Positions 43,809-57,234 of a stretch of 64,000 nucleotides of DNA are shown piece by piece. This DNA comes from Filosporella fistucella (lineage: Eukaryota > Ascomycota > Leotiomycetes > Helotiales). A program made the position numbers and the translations under genes. Where the stretch lies: the NCBI GenBank assembly GCA_030077755.1, contig JAQJZZ010000010.1, positions 4,278,001-4,342,000 of the forward strand, written 5' to 3'. Under the pieces are notes generated by a model. That model worked only from the letters and a program-made list of their open reading frames with translations. It was not told the origin of the DNA and did not search any database. Positions within the stretch are counted from its first letter, which is position 1. Every line of letters begins with the position of its first letter.

Positions 43809-44899
43809 AATCCTATATATGGCGCTAAACGAGTAAACGGAGGCAGTAAATCTTAATTAAGAAAAATCGGACCCAGGAAATAATAATGGTAGCGGGATAT
43901 CTATTACCACGAAAGAGATAAGGAGGGAGGAAAGAGCATTTGAAGATGGATGCGTAATGGTAATTAGGGCGGCGTAAGACACGGATAATAATATTATTAA
44001 AACGAGGATTATGCCTAGCGTTATAGGCAATTAACCCTAACTTCTGCTTTTCTATATTGCTAGTACCACTTTAACCCTTTAGCTATATCGAGTATAGGGT
44101 AGCGATTCGTGAGAAAGCGCTATACCGATCCTATAGCCTATTTTGATTATAAGGTAGGGAGTTATAAGAAGGCAGAGACACCTATTACGGTTTTAATATA
44201 GGCTAATAATATAATAGTCAATCAGGTTTATTAGGCGACGGATGTGTAAAGAATCGATACTAATATAGAGTCGTGCATAGAGTTAACGTTCATGCGAAGA
44301 ATTAAGGTATAGAGTATAGCGAGGAGAGAATAAACTTCAAGGGTGCTTCGTGGAGAATGGATTATCATTAATAACGAAGGTAAGGGGAACGCAGGAATTG
44401 TCGAGAGTTAGAAGAAGGTTATTAAAGGAAGGTGAGGGTAAAGAACCGAGTTAGAAAGTAGTAAGGAGATATGAAAGATAGCGAGCTTTAGGAGCCTTTA
44501 TAAATAAGGGGAACGCAGCTAAGGCCACGAGACTTTATCTAGAATTTAAAGCCTCTAAAAGAGAGAAGGTAAAGAGGGAGGAAGCTATAGAGAAGAGGTG
44601 GGCAAAGGAAATGCGATAGCTCCTAAAAGTCAAGGGTAAGGGGCAATTGCGAGACTTATATAGCCGGGGGTGGCCGCGAGGCAGAGAATCTGCCATGACT
44701 AATAAGGAGGAAGCTATTTTTAGCTCTTGGATTTAAGGACTTGGAGGTCAAGATGATTAAAGATAATAACTACCACTTTTATAAGAGGACGTAGTTATTA
44801 TAGCTATACGTGAACCGAGGCATATGCTCTAGAAGCAGGGTTTAGCGAGCAGTCGTGGCCTAATAAAATAGCGATCAAAACCCCCCGGATTTAGTAGCC
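43809..44899. other. 5' flank of the DUF3435 gene up to the Gypsy block
   Basis: Intermediate composition. On the plus strand, 44,490-44,700 gives a Lys/Arg/Glu-rich coiled-coil-like translation (ATRLYLEFKASKREKVKREE, then AIEKRWAKEMR), reminiscent of the C-terminus of fungal pogo-type transposases but too short to assign. If the DUF3435 gene is a captain, the edge of its element should lie in this stretch. I could not identify a terminal repeat. Confidence 0.35.
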
Positions 44900-46130
44900 C
44901 AAACCGTAATACTCAGCCATATTATATAATAATAATTTCCTTAATCATTTTCCTTATTTCCAGAAAATAATAATCTATAAATATTCTTTTTATTATTTTA
45001 AAGGTACCCTAATATTTATAAGCCGGTAAGTTATAATATTTAATAATAAATTCCTTCCTAAGTATTAATAATATAAATACCCGATTATTATATAATAAAA
45101 TCCTATTCTTAAGTATAAATTATTCTTATATAATCTTAATATCCTATTTATCTTTATTCCTTTAATATTTATTTTATAAGCGCTTATCCTAAGGGCCTAT
45201 GCTTAGCTTAGCGAGTGCTGCTAATTTTATTTTATTATATATTAAGGATTCTTCTTCTTTTTTAAATATCGCGTAAAAAACATATATCTTATTTTTAAGA
45301 TATTCTGGTTTTTGGCTAAGGGCGTTTGCCTTAGCATTTTTTATTCCTTTTATATAAGAAATGCATAAATCAATAATAGCTAGCATTTCCGCCTATTATA
45401 TTTATTATTTATTTAATTCCTTTATTATAATAAAGTAAACCAAGTTTTTATAATTTATTAATACTTAAACCAGGTTAGGTGCACCTTTTAAGTATATCCT
45501 TTATTCCTTATAAGCATTTATAATTGCTAAGAATTCTTTATTATAAATCTTATAATTTAGTTTTATTATTAATAATTTGCGGGAATAATAAGCGATTAGT
45601 TATTATCTTTCTTGCTTATTAGGCTAGTTAAGCATAGCTTTAATAGCATAATTAAAAGAGTTTATTTTAACCTTAATTAATAATTAGGGATTATAGGTAA
45701 TTAGGACTAAGGCCTTTATAAATACTTTCTTAAGTTTTATAAAGCTTTAATTTACCTTATTATTTTATTTAAAGGTTAGGTCCTTTTTTATTAACTCGAT
45801 TAGCGGGGCTATTATATCCAAATAACTTTTAATAAATCTCTTATAATAATTAATAAACCTTAAAAAGGATTATATATCTTTTATATAAGTTGATTCTTTT
45901 TAATTAAGGACTATTTATACTTTGGCTAGGTTTATTTTAAGTCTATTAATGCTAATAATAAACCTAAGAAAAGTTATTTCTATTTTATAAAAGAAATACT
46001 TTTTTAGCTTAAGTTTAAAATTAATTAACTTAAGTGCTAATAATATTACTTAAATATTCCTAATATATTATTAGGCGTCCTTAGAGTATATTAATATATT
46101 ATTTAGGTATATAATATAGCATATATTTAT
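44900..46130 (-). mobile_element. Gypsy element fragment: RT core to integrase zinc finger (Gypsy C)
   Basis: On the minus strand the fragment starts inside RT at ICYIIYLNNILIYSKD (consensus YLDDILIYSED, both Asp to Asn), continues FKLKLKKYFFYKIEITFLRF, then RNase H, then the linker NAKANALSQKPEYLKN (consensus ADALSRRPDY) at about 45,300, and ends in the HHCC integrase domain near 44,920. Upstream RT, protease and gag, and the rest of integrase, are missing. It abuts Gypsy A at 46,130 and the DUF3435 flank at about 44,900. Confidence 0.8.
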
Positions 46131-49100
46131 TTCTTATAATATATTATATAATAAAATAACGTTTTCCCTTTTTATTTCTTAGATTTAAATTTATTTAAAT
46201 CTATTAAATTAATCCTTATTAATAATGTGCATTTTCTTTTATTTTATCGCGGCTTCCTTTAAATCCTTATCCCTTAGCTAAATTTGCCTAGCCTTAATTG
46301 CTAGGAGCTTTATTATATTTTAAATACTTTTTTAATCCAAAATTCTCTATATAAGGATTCGTGTTTTTATAAGTAATACCGCTTCCAATTTATAATTTAA
46401 GTAAAAGGGCGAAAACCTAATTATTATCTTTATTATTATTTTATTAGCTAATAGCATAATATATAAATTATTTATTTACTTTTCCTTTCCTTTATTTATT
46501 ATCCTAGCTAGGGTTTTAATAATTGGTTTATATCTTCTTTTTATTATCCCATTTATAATAGCATAATAAATAGAGATTATAACGCATTAAATATCATACT
46601 TTTGCGTTAATTTCTTAATTAAGCCTTTATTTTTTAGCCCCCCATTAACGATTAGCTTCCTAAAAACCTCGTGCCGGCAAATTATATCTTCTTATATAAA
46701 ATTTGCTATTAATTTAAAGGTTATTATACTTAATATATATTCTTTAACCTAGCTTAAGAGATTATATTATATTATAATTAAGTATTTCTTCCTTTTATAT
46801 TCTAGCATATAAATAATATTTAAATCTATCTTTAATTAAAGAGCATTAAATCAAGTTAGGTATAAAGGTTCTTTTTATTAAGCACCGCTTTATAGCTAAT
46901 ACCTATTATACCCTAAGATAAACGCTTTTATATCTTTATAATAAGAGTCCTAAAAATATTTCTTAGCCACTTTTTAATAAGTGCTTTCTCTTCCTTTATG
47001 CCCGGTTTTATTATAGAGTGCTTAAAGAATTATTTCTCTTTTAGCTTTTAAGTTAATTATTCTTCTTTTTAATAAACCTTTATTTGCCCTTTGGAATATC
47101 ACCCCTCTTTTAACCTTATAATTAAATGCTCGCATTTTAAATTATCTAAAATCGGATTTCGCGACTTATATAAGCTTCTTAAATATTATTAAAAATTTAG
47201 CTATTAGCCTTAAATTAAGACTTTAGTCCCCTTTTAGCAAAAATGCTTAAGTAGGTCTAATTCTAACCTTATAATATAGGATAATATAATAAGAACCTAT
47301 ATAAGCATTAATAAAATTATTAATATCTTTTTCTTAAGCTTTTAGTCTTAATTCCTCTTTTATTACCGGTCGCTAAGATAGCCCATTTATAATAATATAT
47401 TTCTTCCTAGGCATGTGCTTAACCTTAAAATTAAATAACCGGATTTATGCTATTTAATAAGTTATTAATGCTCCTAATAAATCGGATATAATAGAATTTA
47501 ACTAAGCTATTAAAATAGCTATATTAGTCTTTAATAGGAAGTGCACTTTATAAAGATATTTTTAGACCTTTTTAAGCGCTTTTAAAACCCTTTTATACTT
47601 TCTTTTTATTGCATTATAATTTTGCTTAGCTTATAACCATTATCCGCTATTATATTAGACCGGGTGCCTTTTCTTATTAATATTTAATTATATTAAAACC
47701 ATTCCTTATTTATAAAGACTAATATTTATTACCAAAATAATTAAGCTAGCGCCTAAGGATATATTTAATCGCATAAGCGCTAGTGCCAAAATTAAAGCTA
47801 GTTTTAATAAATCTATAATAAAATTATGCTTATTTAATTATATAAACTTTATCCCCTTATAAAATAATTAATAAAGCAATATTATTATAATTATAAAATC
47901 CTTAATTTATATTTAATAATAAATGTAAACTCTAATAAACGCCTGAATCTCTATTGCTAAAGAATATTTCTTTTAATTAATAATTTTTAATACCTTTTTA
48001 TTATTTAGTAACCGTCCTTATATATAATATACATATTTAATTAGCTTAATTCCATTTATTCCAAATTGTGATTTTGGCCCAATTATAGTTCTTGCCCTCT
48101 TAATATTTGCTAAAACTTGGTCTAAATTAATTAAGTGCTTTAAGATAAACTTTTAAATCCCGGGAATAGCTTCCTCCTTATTATACCTTATACGTGGACC
48201 AAGAATAGGAATATTATTTATAAAGATTTTATAATATTCGGGAATATAATCTTTTAAAATTGCCTTTCCCGTTCTTATAAATTATATAATGGAATTTATA
48301 ATACCCTATATTAAAGTTATATATCTAATTAGCCCTTAAGATATTATAAAGGCAATTATATCCTTGCTATTCGGGTATAAAGAGATTTAATTATATTTAG
48401 AGTAAAAATTAATAAGTAATATAATCTAATATTTAGCAAATTCTTTTAAGATTTTATTTATATCCGGTAGTAAATTAGCGTCCCAAATAGTAATAGCATT
48501 ATATTTTATAGCTATATTAATTAATTTATGCTTTTTATTCTTTTTTTTTATAATAAACTATTAATTCCGGTAAGGTCTATAATAAAATTTTAGTATACCG
48601 GCCTTAAGTCGCTTATTAATTATCTTATTAATCTCTTTTATTAAATATTATAATATAATAAATCCGGGGCTCTATTAGGCTTTATATAATACCATTTATA
48701 TTTCTTATAATAGAATAATATCCTTATTAATCCATTTATACTTTAAAAACTCAAATATAATAACCTTTTCTCTTTTAAATAATAGTTTTAATAATATCTC
48801 CCTTTTTCTTTCTTATAACCCGTTTCTTATAATTAGCTTCTTAATCCTCTCTATTATTAATTTCTCTCCCTTTTTAATATTTAAAAACTTAGGGATTAGC
48901 TATATATCTTATTTATTCCTTAATTCCACCGGCCCTCTTACTTATTTTATTTTTAGCTTCTTTTATTTTTAATTTAGGTTTTTATTAGGCATTAACCTAT
49001 TAAAAATACCTTCTTTTATAGGCATAACCTTATTAGCCTTATTCTTATATATATTAAAAACGTTAATAATAAGAAAAAAATGCTTCGCTTAAAGTAAAAA

Positions 49101-52100
49101 TATAAAATTAATTGCCTTTAAATAAGTAATATCGCCCTTAATATCTTTTACGCTTATAAAAAAAACTTTTATTTCTTTTTATTCTCAAATATTATTATTT
49201 AACCTATTAGGCAAGATAAAATTTAAAGCCGTTATCCCTTTTTTATTAATCTTGGTATTAGGCTTATTAAGCAACCGCACCGCCTTTAACCCGGCTATAA
49301 ATTTCCTTATATGGCACTTTTCCCTTAATAGGAATTAGCCATATTAATAATATAAGCTATAGCTTGCTTTATCCTCTTATTATTAATAATCGTTATAAAT
49401 TAAAAGCTATTCTTATATAAAAAGGAAAGTAGGCTAATAATAATAAACGGTTACCCTAATATAATCTCGTTTTATAAGTTATTTATAATAAAGAAGTTTA
49501 TTATTACTTTTATGCTCTTAATCTTAATAATAACATTTTTATAAATCCTAATAAACCTTTTCTTCTTATTATTATAATTAATTATCCTAAATTAAGGGTT
49601 AAGTCTAATTCCTAAGTTAGCTTGCTTAGCTAGCTTAATATTTATAATATCCGCTTTAGCCTTATAATCAAGTAGCGCTAGCCTCTTAATCCCTTTAATC
49701 TTTACCCGGAGCTTTAAATTGGATATAATAAAAGGCGGTTTAATTTCCTTTATTACCGCCAAATTTACCTAAACCTTATTATCTTTCGCTTTTCCTTTTA
49801 TATATGCTAATAAGATAATAGCTATATTTTTAAATAATATCTTTTATAGCATATCCGAATAAGCTAAAACCTCCCTTTTAATAATCCCTTTTAGCTTATT
49901 ATTTAAGATTTTATTTATAAGTTTTAAAGGATTAATAAAGCGCTTTAATATATTTAAATACCGCTTAATTCTTTAAGCTATTCTTGGTCCTACCTTTTTT
50001 AAAGCCTTAATTTATTTTTTATTAATATCCATTTCCTTAACTTTATTATTCTTAATTACCTTATTCTCCATGGTTACCTTCCTTTAATTCCTAATTTTAG
50101 GGATCTTTGGAATAGTTATCTTCCTTTCCTTATTAATTCTCTCTTTTAATATGCGCCTTAGATTTTCTTATCTTTCCTCTTTTATGGCTTCTTTCCTCCC
50201 TTAAAGCACGGTAGCTATTATAAAAATCCCTAAATTAATATTTTCCCTAATTTCTTTATTATTTAATTTATTTATTTAAATAATAGTATTAAATATTCCA
50301 CCTATATTTATATGCCGAGCCGGGATAGGCTAAGATAATACTTATTCTTAAAAATAATAAATAATATCCTTTCCTTTTTTTCCTTTAAGAATATACGCGA
50401 ACCTTTCTTCTTTACCTAATCTCCTTAAATGTATCCTTCCTTTAATGGTTTTATAAATAAGGCCTCATTTATAATTAATCCCGAAATTAGGATATTATTA
50501 TTTAAAGTAACCCTCTTTTAAGTAATAATAATAGCGTGCTATTTAAGGGCAATATGCTTTTCCGGCAAAAGCACTTATACCGGAAATTGATCCCTTAAGT
50601 AGAGCTAAAATATTAACCTTATTAATAATATTAATTAGGTAAATATTATAATTCCTTCTGCTAGGCGGGGTAAACCGAACCCGTTAGCCTCTTATCCTTA
50701 TATCCATAATTGCTCTAATAAATATAGCTAGAAATTAGAAAGCCTTAATTAAATCCTTAATTATTCCTTTAGAGATTACTTGGGCTCGCGGGGCTATAAT
50801 AGGGATTATAAACTATTTTTCCCTTAATATTTAAGCTATATTCCTAAATTAATTCACTAATTAACTTAGGTTCTCGCGCCTTTAAGCATTGGAATTAAAT
50901 TCTTAAACCGTCTTATTATTCGCTAAAATCTTAATAATAATTTTAATTATATTAATATATATTATTATAAAGGAAAGCTTAATATTAATTTTATTCTTTT
51001 AAATAACCTTATTTTAAATCCCTTAGGGAAGATTATTTAAAAATCATATTCCCCTTATATAATTCTCGATTTAATCCTTTTTCTTTAATATAAATAATAT
51101 AGCTATAAATTATCGGATATAAGCACGCGTTTTAGCCTTATTATTATACTTTTTATCCTTTAAAGCCTTTAAGAAAGCGCGAGAATTTATTTGCTAAACG
51201 GCATTATAATCCTTATATTTAATTATGAGTGCTTTAATTAATGTACTTTAGTCCTAATTAACCCATTTTTATAAAGTTTTAATATATTAGCCTATAGCCA
51301 TAATATAATATTTTAATAGCTATTTAATCTTTCCCTTTTTATCTTACTTAGCATCTTTAGCTTAGTCTTTAAATTTCTTTAAGAATTCTATAATATTATA
51401 CCCTTTAAAGTATAAAGCCTTAGGATTATGCGGAAGGGGTATAATAAGCATTATCCTTATAAATATTATAATTATTATTTAAGTAATCTAATCTTATATT
51501 ATATCCAGTTCTTCCTTAAGAAGAAATTCTAATTTGTCTAAAAAGCTTATTAATAATATTAAAAATCGTAAATTTAATAACTTGTATTTTAAAAACTCAA
51601 GTAAGACTTATATACTTAATAAAATCACTATTAAAAGGGTTTATAAGACGGATATAATTAATCCTTATAGCTTAATTTCCATACTATTTTCCTTATTCCC
51701 TTTTTTATTATTCCATTTTAATTCTTCCTTCTTAATCTTAATAAGCTTTGCTTATACTCGCTTTTGCTTAATATTTATTTATTTACCTATTTCCACTATT
51801 ACTAATTTTGGCTAGGCTTAGCTCTATATTAATAAGAGAGTCCTACTTTATAATTAAAATTTAATATAATAATTTGCCCTTATATTAAGGCCTTATATTA
51901 TAGCTTAAATTCCTAATTATTAGACTTTTAATTCTAAATCAATTATTACCGCTTTTTTTAATTAACCGGTATACTTATAATTAATAAAACCAATTCTTAT
52001 CTCTTAAATATATCCTTATTAATATGGATCAAATATATATTATCTTTAATTCCTTATATAGGTTATTAATATAAAGGGGTAAGAAGTGTGCTATTTAAGT

Positions 52101-52285
52101 ATATAATAAATAATATTATAATTAAAATAATAAGGGTAATATTTAAAAGAAGAAAAAGGATTTTATTATTAAGTTATGCTTGAGCTATATTATATATAAA
52201 GTGAGCACCGGAGCGGAAAAGCTATCTACCGGCAAAACACGTGACCTAAAATCACGGGGCTTTAACCCTATTATATTATGATTTA
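46131..52285 (-). mobile_element. Gypsy A, left copy (minus strand), 3'-truncated
   Basis: A mirror image of 57,235-63,385: any base p corresponds to about 109,515 minus p. From right to left it holds an LTR region ending at about 52,285 (GGGGCTTTAACCC), a gag core at about 51,100-51,450, protease at about 49,400-49,700, RT at about 47,950-48,630, RNase H at about 47,350-47,900 and integrase to 46,150. It stops in the integrase C-terminus (ENVIFLYNTL-type sequence) at 46,131, where Gypsy C begins, so its 3' end is lost. Every domain is riddled with stops and is very AT-rich. Confidence 0.8.
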
Positions 52286-55200
52286 TTAAAATACCTTTTA
52301 CGATTTTCTTAAGCATGCTTTAAGAAACCTTTTAGGGCCTCTCGCTCTTTCTTTATTAAATTTGCTCTTTCTCGCATAATTAATACCTCTTCCTTAATAC
52401 CCTTAACCTTAAGGTTTTATAATAACTTAAAATTATATTTATAATATACTTTAAAAGGAGTGAAATTAAGAATCAAGTAAATAGAGTTATTATAAATAAA
52501 TTTGATAAAGCTAAATCGGTGCACCTAATTTAATTTTCTTATATTATAATAATATCTTAAATAATATTTAAGCACTTGATTTTATTTTTTTATTTATTTA
52601 TTTATTTATAAATAAAATATAATAAATAGCTTTTACTTATAATATAAGTAAAAGCATAATATAAATTAGAAATTTAAAATAAATACGCTATTATAGTCTA
52701 AAATAATGCCTTTAAGGCACTTAAAAACTAAGAATATTTTTTCTTAAAGAAGTTTTGCTATTTTAAGAGCTATAATCTCCTTATTATATAAGATATATTT
52801 TGCTATCTTATAATATTTATAAAGTATTATAAGGATATTATTAAGGATCTTTTCATTTAAGCCTTTTATAAGCGGAAGTCCTATAATAAAATTTATAATA
52901 ATTTCTTACCATAATTATATTAATTATAAAGGTATCTAAAATAACCTATAAGGAGCATGTCTCTTTGCTTTACTCCTTTAGCATATAATATATTCTTTAA
53001 TATATTCTTTTATATTAAATTCCATTTATTCCTAATAATAATATTTACGGAATAGCTTTAAAGTCTTCTTTATACCATAATATCTTGTCAAAGGATTATT
53101 ATAATAAAGTTTTATAACTTCTTGCTTTAATGCTTAATTATTTAATATATAGATTTTATTTTTCTACTTAATAATACCTTAATTATTAATTATTTAAGTC
53201 CTAAAATCTTAAGGCAAATTCTTGCATTCTCTCTTAAATTTATATATAATGCATTTCTTATTATTAGTTTAAGCTAGCTTAATAAGTACCTTAAGAGGTA
53301 TTTAAAGAGGTATTAATATAATAATTAAGCGAATTATTATATTTATTTATAAATGTAAGAAAAGTAATTTATAACCTATTATTCCCTAATATAATATATT
53401 AAGATATATATAATTGCCTTTATTAATAAGCTTAAATAAATCCATAAATAAATTCTTTAAAGGGCTTATTATAGCTATTCCTAAAAACGCCTTATTATCC
53501 TTTCCTTAGGATTTCCAGGTGCCTTTGCTTTATTTTATTTATATAAAATATAGCTTATTTTCTTTAATTATTTTAATAGCTTTATTCTCTAGCTATATTA
53601 GTCTTATAAACCTAATTATTACCGCGAAGCCGCTAGCCAACTTATTTTAAAAAGTAAGCAATTATAATTATGGATTTAAGAAAGTCTTATTTGCATTAGC
53701 TTCCTTCTTATAATTAGGACGCTTATTAAGCGCGTCTGCCGGGTTTAAGGAACCTTTTTAATATATAATCTTAAAATTATATATAAATAGGTATATTACC
53801 TATTTAGCTTATTTTCCTTTTAAGTACTTTACATTTATTTAATACTTAAGGTTATAATAATTTATAATTACTTTAATTATATAAATAATACCTTTAAGGT
53901 AATATCGCTATTCCTTAAAGCTTTTAATAATAGCTAGCATCTCTTTATTATATATAATATAATTTAGCTTAACTTGATTTAATTTTCTTAAAAAGAATAT
54001 TATTGGCTTTTAATATTCCTTTATATTATCGTCCTTTACCTATTATAAGAGCATATTAGCTATAGCGAATCCGGAAGCATTTATTTCTAGTTTAATCCTC
54101 TTAAAGGAATTAAAATAAAGCAGGAAAGGCGCTTTATAAAAGGCTTCTTTAAGCATATTAAAGCTTATAATAGCTTTAGGAATATAAATAAAAGATTCTA
54201 TTTTTATATTATTCTTTATTCCCTTTAAGGAATTAATAAGGCCTATAATTAGGTTAAAATATCTATGAATAAACCTTTAATAAAAGTTATAAAATCCTAA
54301 AAAAATCTAGATCTCCTTATAAGATTCTAGCATAAGCTAGTCCGCTATAATTTAAAGCCTTATAAGGTCTAAATAAATACCATTTATAGCTATAATAAAC
54401 CTTAAGAATTTAATAGTCTTAATTTTAAATTCATGCTTATTAAGTTTTATAAATAGAGCATATTTCCTAAGTCTTTAAAAAACCTTATAAACGTATTTAA
54501 GATATTATAAGGGATTCTTTAAATAAATTAAAATATTATTCAAGTATATAATTATAAAATTATTTAGCATTCTTAATATAATATTATTAATATAGGCTTA
54601 AAAAGTTATTAATGCATTTATTAGCTTAAAAGGCATTACCTAATACTTAAAGTAATTATAATAAGTCCTAAAAGCAGTTTTTTAAACGTTTTCCTCTTAT
54701 ATTTTTACTTAATAATATGCATTTTTAAGATTTAATTTTATAAAAATCTTTATATTAATTAAGCGATTAAGGGTTTTATTTATTAAGGGCAAAAGATGCT
54801 AGTTCTTAATAATAATCTTATTAAAACCTTAATAATTTATATATAATTTAATTCCCTTATCCTTCTTTAAAATAAATAGGATTAGGGCACTTATAAGGCT
54901 TTTAAATAGCCTAATTTATCCTTTTTCTAATATATTCTTAAGATATATTTTAAGGGTTATAAGTTAAGGTTTAAAGAAGTTATATAAGGGCTTATAAGGA
55001 ACTTGCCTATTAATTTTAATAATATATTTATAACCTTATTTAAATATAATAGCGCTATTTAAGTTAAATATATCTTTAAACTCGGCTAAATATTTTAATA
55101 ATTAAACTTCCTTCTTTTTATTAATAATATATATTTAAAGGGGTATAAGTGCTATTTTGGCATTAATATTATACCTCTTAGAATAAATATATTTCCTTTA

Positions 55201-57234
55201 ATAATTTTAAAGATAATTGCATTTATTTGCCTTTATAATAAATAGAGCTTATAGCTTTAAGGTATTATTAATAGCTAAAATAGTATTAAATTCCTTTATA
55301 AATAAAATTTTAATATTATTTTAGTCCTTAATATAAGCCTAGCAAGAGCTAGCCTAATTATATAATCTTATACCCTTTAAGCAAAATTAATTATACCTTA
55401 AGATTAGCTTATATCCACTTTTTTTAAACCCGTAAAGCCTTATCTTAAATTCCTTAATAATTCCTTAAGAGTCTCTTGCCTTAATAATTATATTATAGGC
55501 TTTAATTACTTAAAAACTACCTTTATTCACTATATTAAATTAAATATTATAATAGGCTAAAGGCATTATTCCTAACCTTTAAGCTTTATAAATATTAATA
55601 AAGGAATTATTTATACTCGTATTAGCGAGTGCTTTTAGGGTATTTTTAGCCCCTATTACGGTTTATAATAATTTAATAATAATTATTAAATGCTTATATG
55701 CTTTATTATTAAGCCTTTTAACGCTTAAGACTTAGCGAGAGCTTTTCCTGAATTCCTTAAGGAATTTTCTCTTTTAATAATAGCTAGCCTTTTAATAGCT
55801 TAAAGATTCTATTTAGCCTCTTATAATTTTACTTTTTCTAAATTAGCTTTTACCTATTTAGCTCTATTTAGGCAAATAAGGCTATTTATAAGATAGCCCT
55901 TTTATTTATATAAATAATAGGTTACCTTAAAAAAAGGCTTTTAATTATTATAAGATATACTTATAAAATTACTTAATAAGGTAAAGGAAGCATTCCTTTT
56001 CTAATAATTATGATTTTGCCAAAGCTATTAAAAGGCTCTTAAAGAATTCCTCTTAAGCTTTTTATCCTTATAACCACGTCTTTTTTTAGACTTATTATTA
56101 TCCTTATACTTATGCTTATTTTAGCTTATAATATTATTTATTCTTTTTACCAGGATCTTAGCTTTTTAAGCGGCCATTTATTAGCTAAGGATAATATTTA
56201 ATATTATATTTATAATTATAATTTGCATTTTTTTAATTAATGTCTTATTTATAAGGGCAAGCTTAAGGGTAGCTATTCTTTTAAACTCCTCTTAACTTCC
56301 GGAAAAGTTTTGCTTTAATAATTTTATCCTTTTAATTAATTGCATAATAGTCTTATTAAGCCTTTATTTTAGCCCTTATAATTTTTTATAGGCTTTAATA
56401 TTATATTCTTTATTACTTTATATAATATTTAAACTCTAATGTTTAAAGTTATTTTAATTTATTAAAAGGCCTTAATAATCTTAATATTTATTATTAAAAA
56501 TAGACTAGTGCTTTATAAGTAGGCAATTCATCTTAAACCTTTAAATTATAATATTTATATGTTTCTTATAAAAATTATAAAAATTTGGCTAATTATTAAA
56601 GACTAGCTTAAAGGTATTAAAGAAGGCCTAATATTTCCTAGGATTCTTGCCTTTATAAAAAGGTAAAAAGATTGCCTTCTTTTTTGTTTTAAAGGAAAAG
56701 TTTATTCCTTATTCCTAATCCATTTATAGCTATATGCGATTACTTATAAGAGGCTTAAAGCCATTATTCTTAGCATATGAATTATAAATATATATAGGCA
56801 ATTATATTATAAGGCCATAATTGGCGCTTATTTTTATAATAGAATAATATATATAAGTAATAAATAAAGTATTATTAAGGCTTACTTGATTACTTATAAG
56901 ATTACCTTTAAGGTTTATAAACCTAATATATAACCGACCTTAAGGTATAAATCCTTTATTAAAAATAATAGCTTTATATACTTGCCTATTATAGTTAATA
57001 TTCTCTTTAAGGTGTTTAATAGCCTACTTTAATTTATTAATTATAATCTTTTAAGCATATAATGCATTAAGTCAAGCTATATCCCTCTTATAATATTCTT
57101 AAAAAATGGATATAAGAATAAGGATAAAAATATAAAAAGGCTCTTAAGAAGCCCTTAAAAGGGCACTAGTCATTTTCACGTCTTCTTGCTCCTGCTCGGG
57201 CTAATAGCTTTTATTTGCCATATTAATAACCTAG
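52286..57234 (-). mobile_element. Gypsy B, copy 2 (minus strand), both ends removed by Gypsy A
   Basis: From right to left: gag (57,200-55,950, collinear with copy 1 at 4,160-5,460), zinc knuckle remains at about 55,870-55,925, protease ALANTSINNSFIN at about 55,590-55,640, RT with FIIIYLNNILIY at 54,525-54,560, RNase H, and integrase ending in MRERANLIKKEREAL and ENRKRYFNKSYN at about 52,310. Copy 1 shows that gag continues upstream of the right-hand junction, and integrase should continue past the left one. So each junction is an interruption inside Gypsy B, as expected if two Gypsy A elements landed in it. Confidence 0.8.

Noticed and set aside
51534..51815. 93-codon plus-strand ORF with hydrophobic residues
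   Set aside because: Antisense to the 5' region of the left Gypsy A copy. Phe/Leu/Ile richness follows from AT content.
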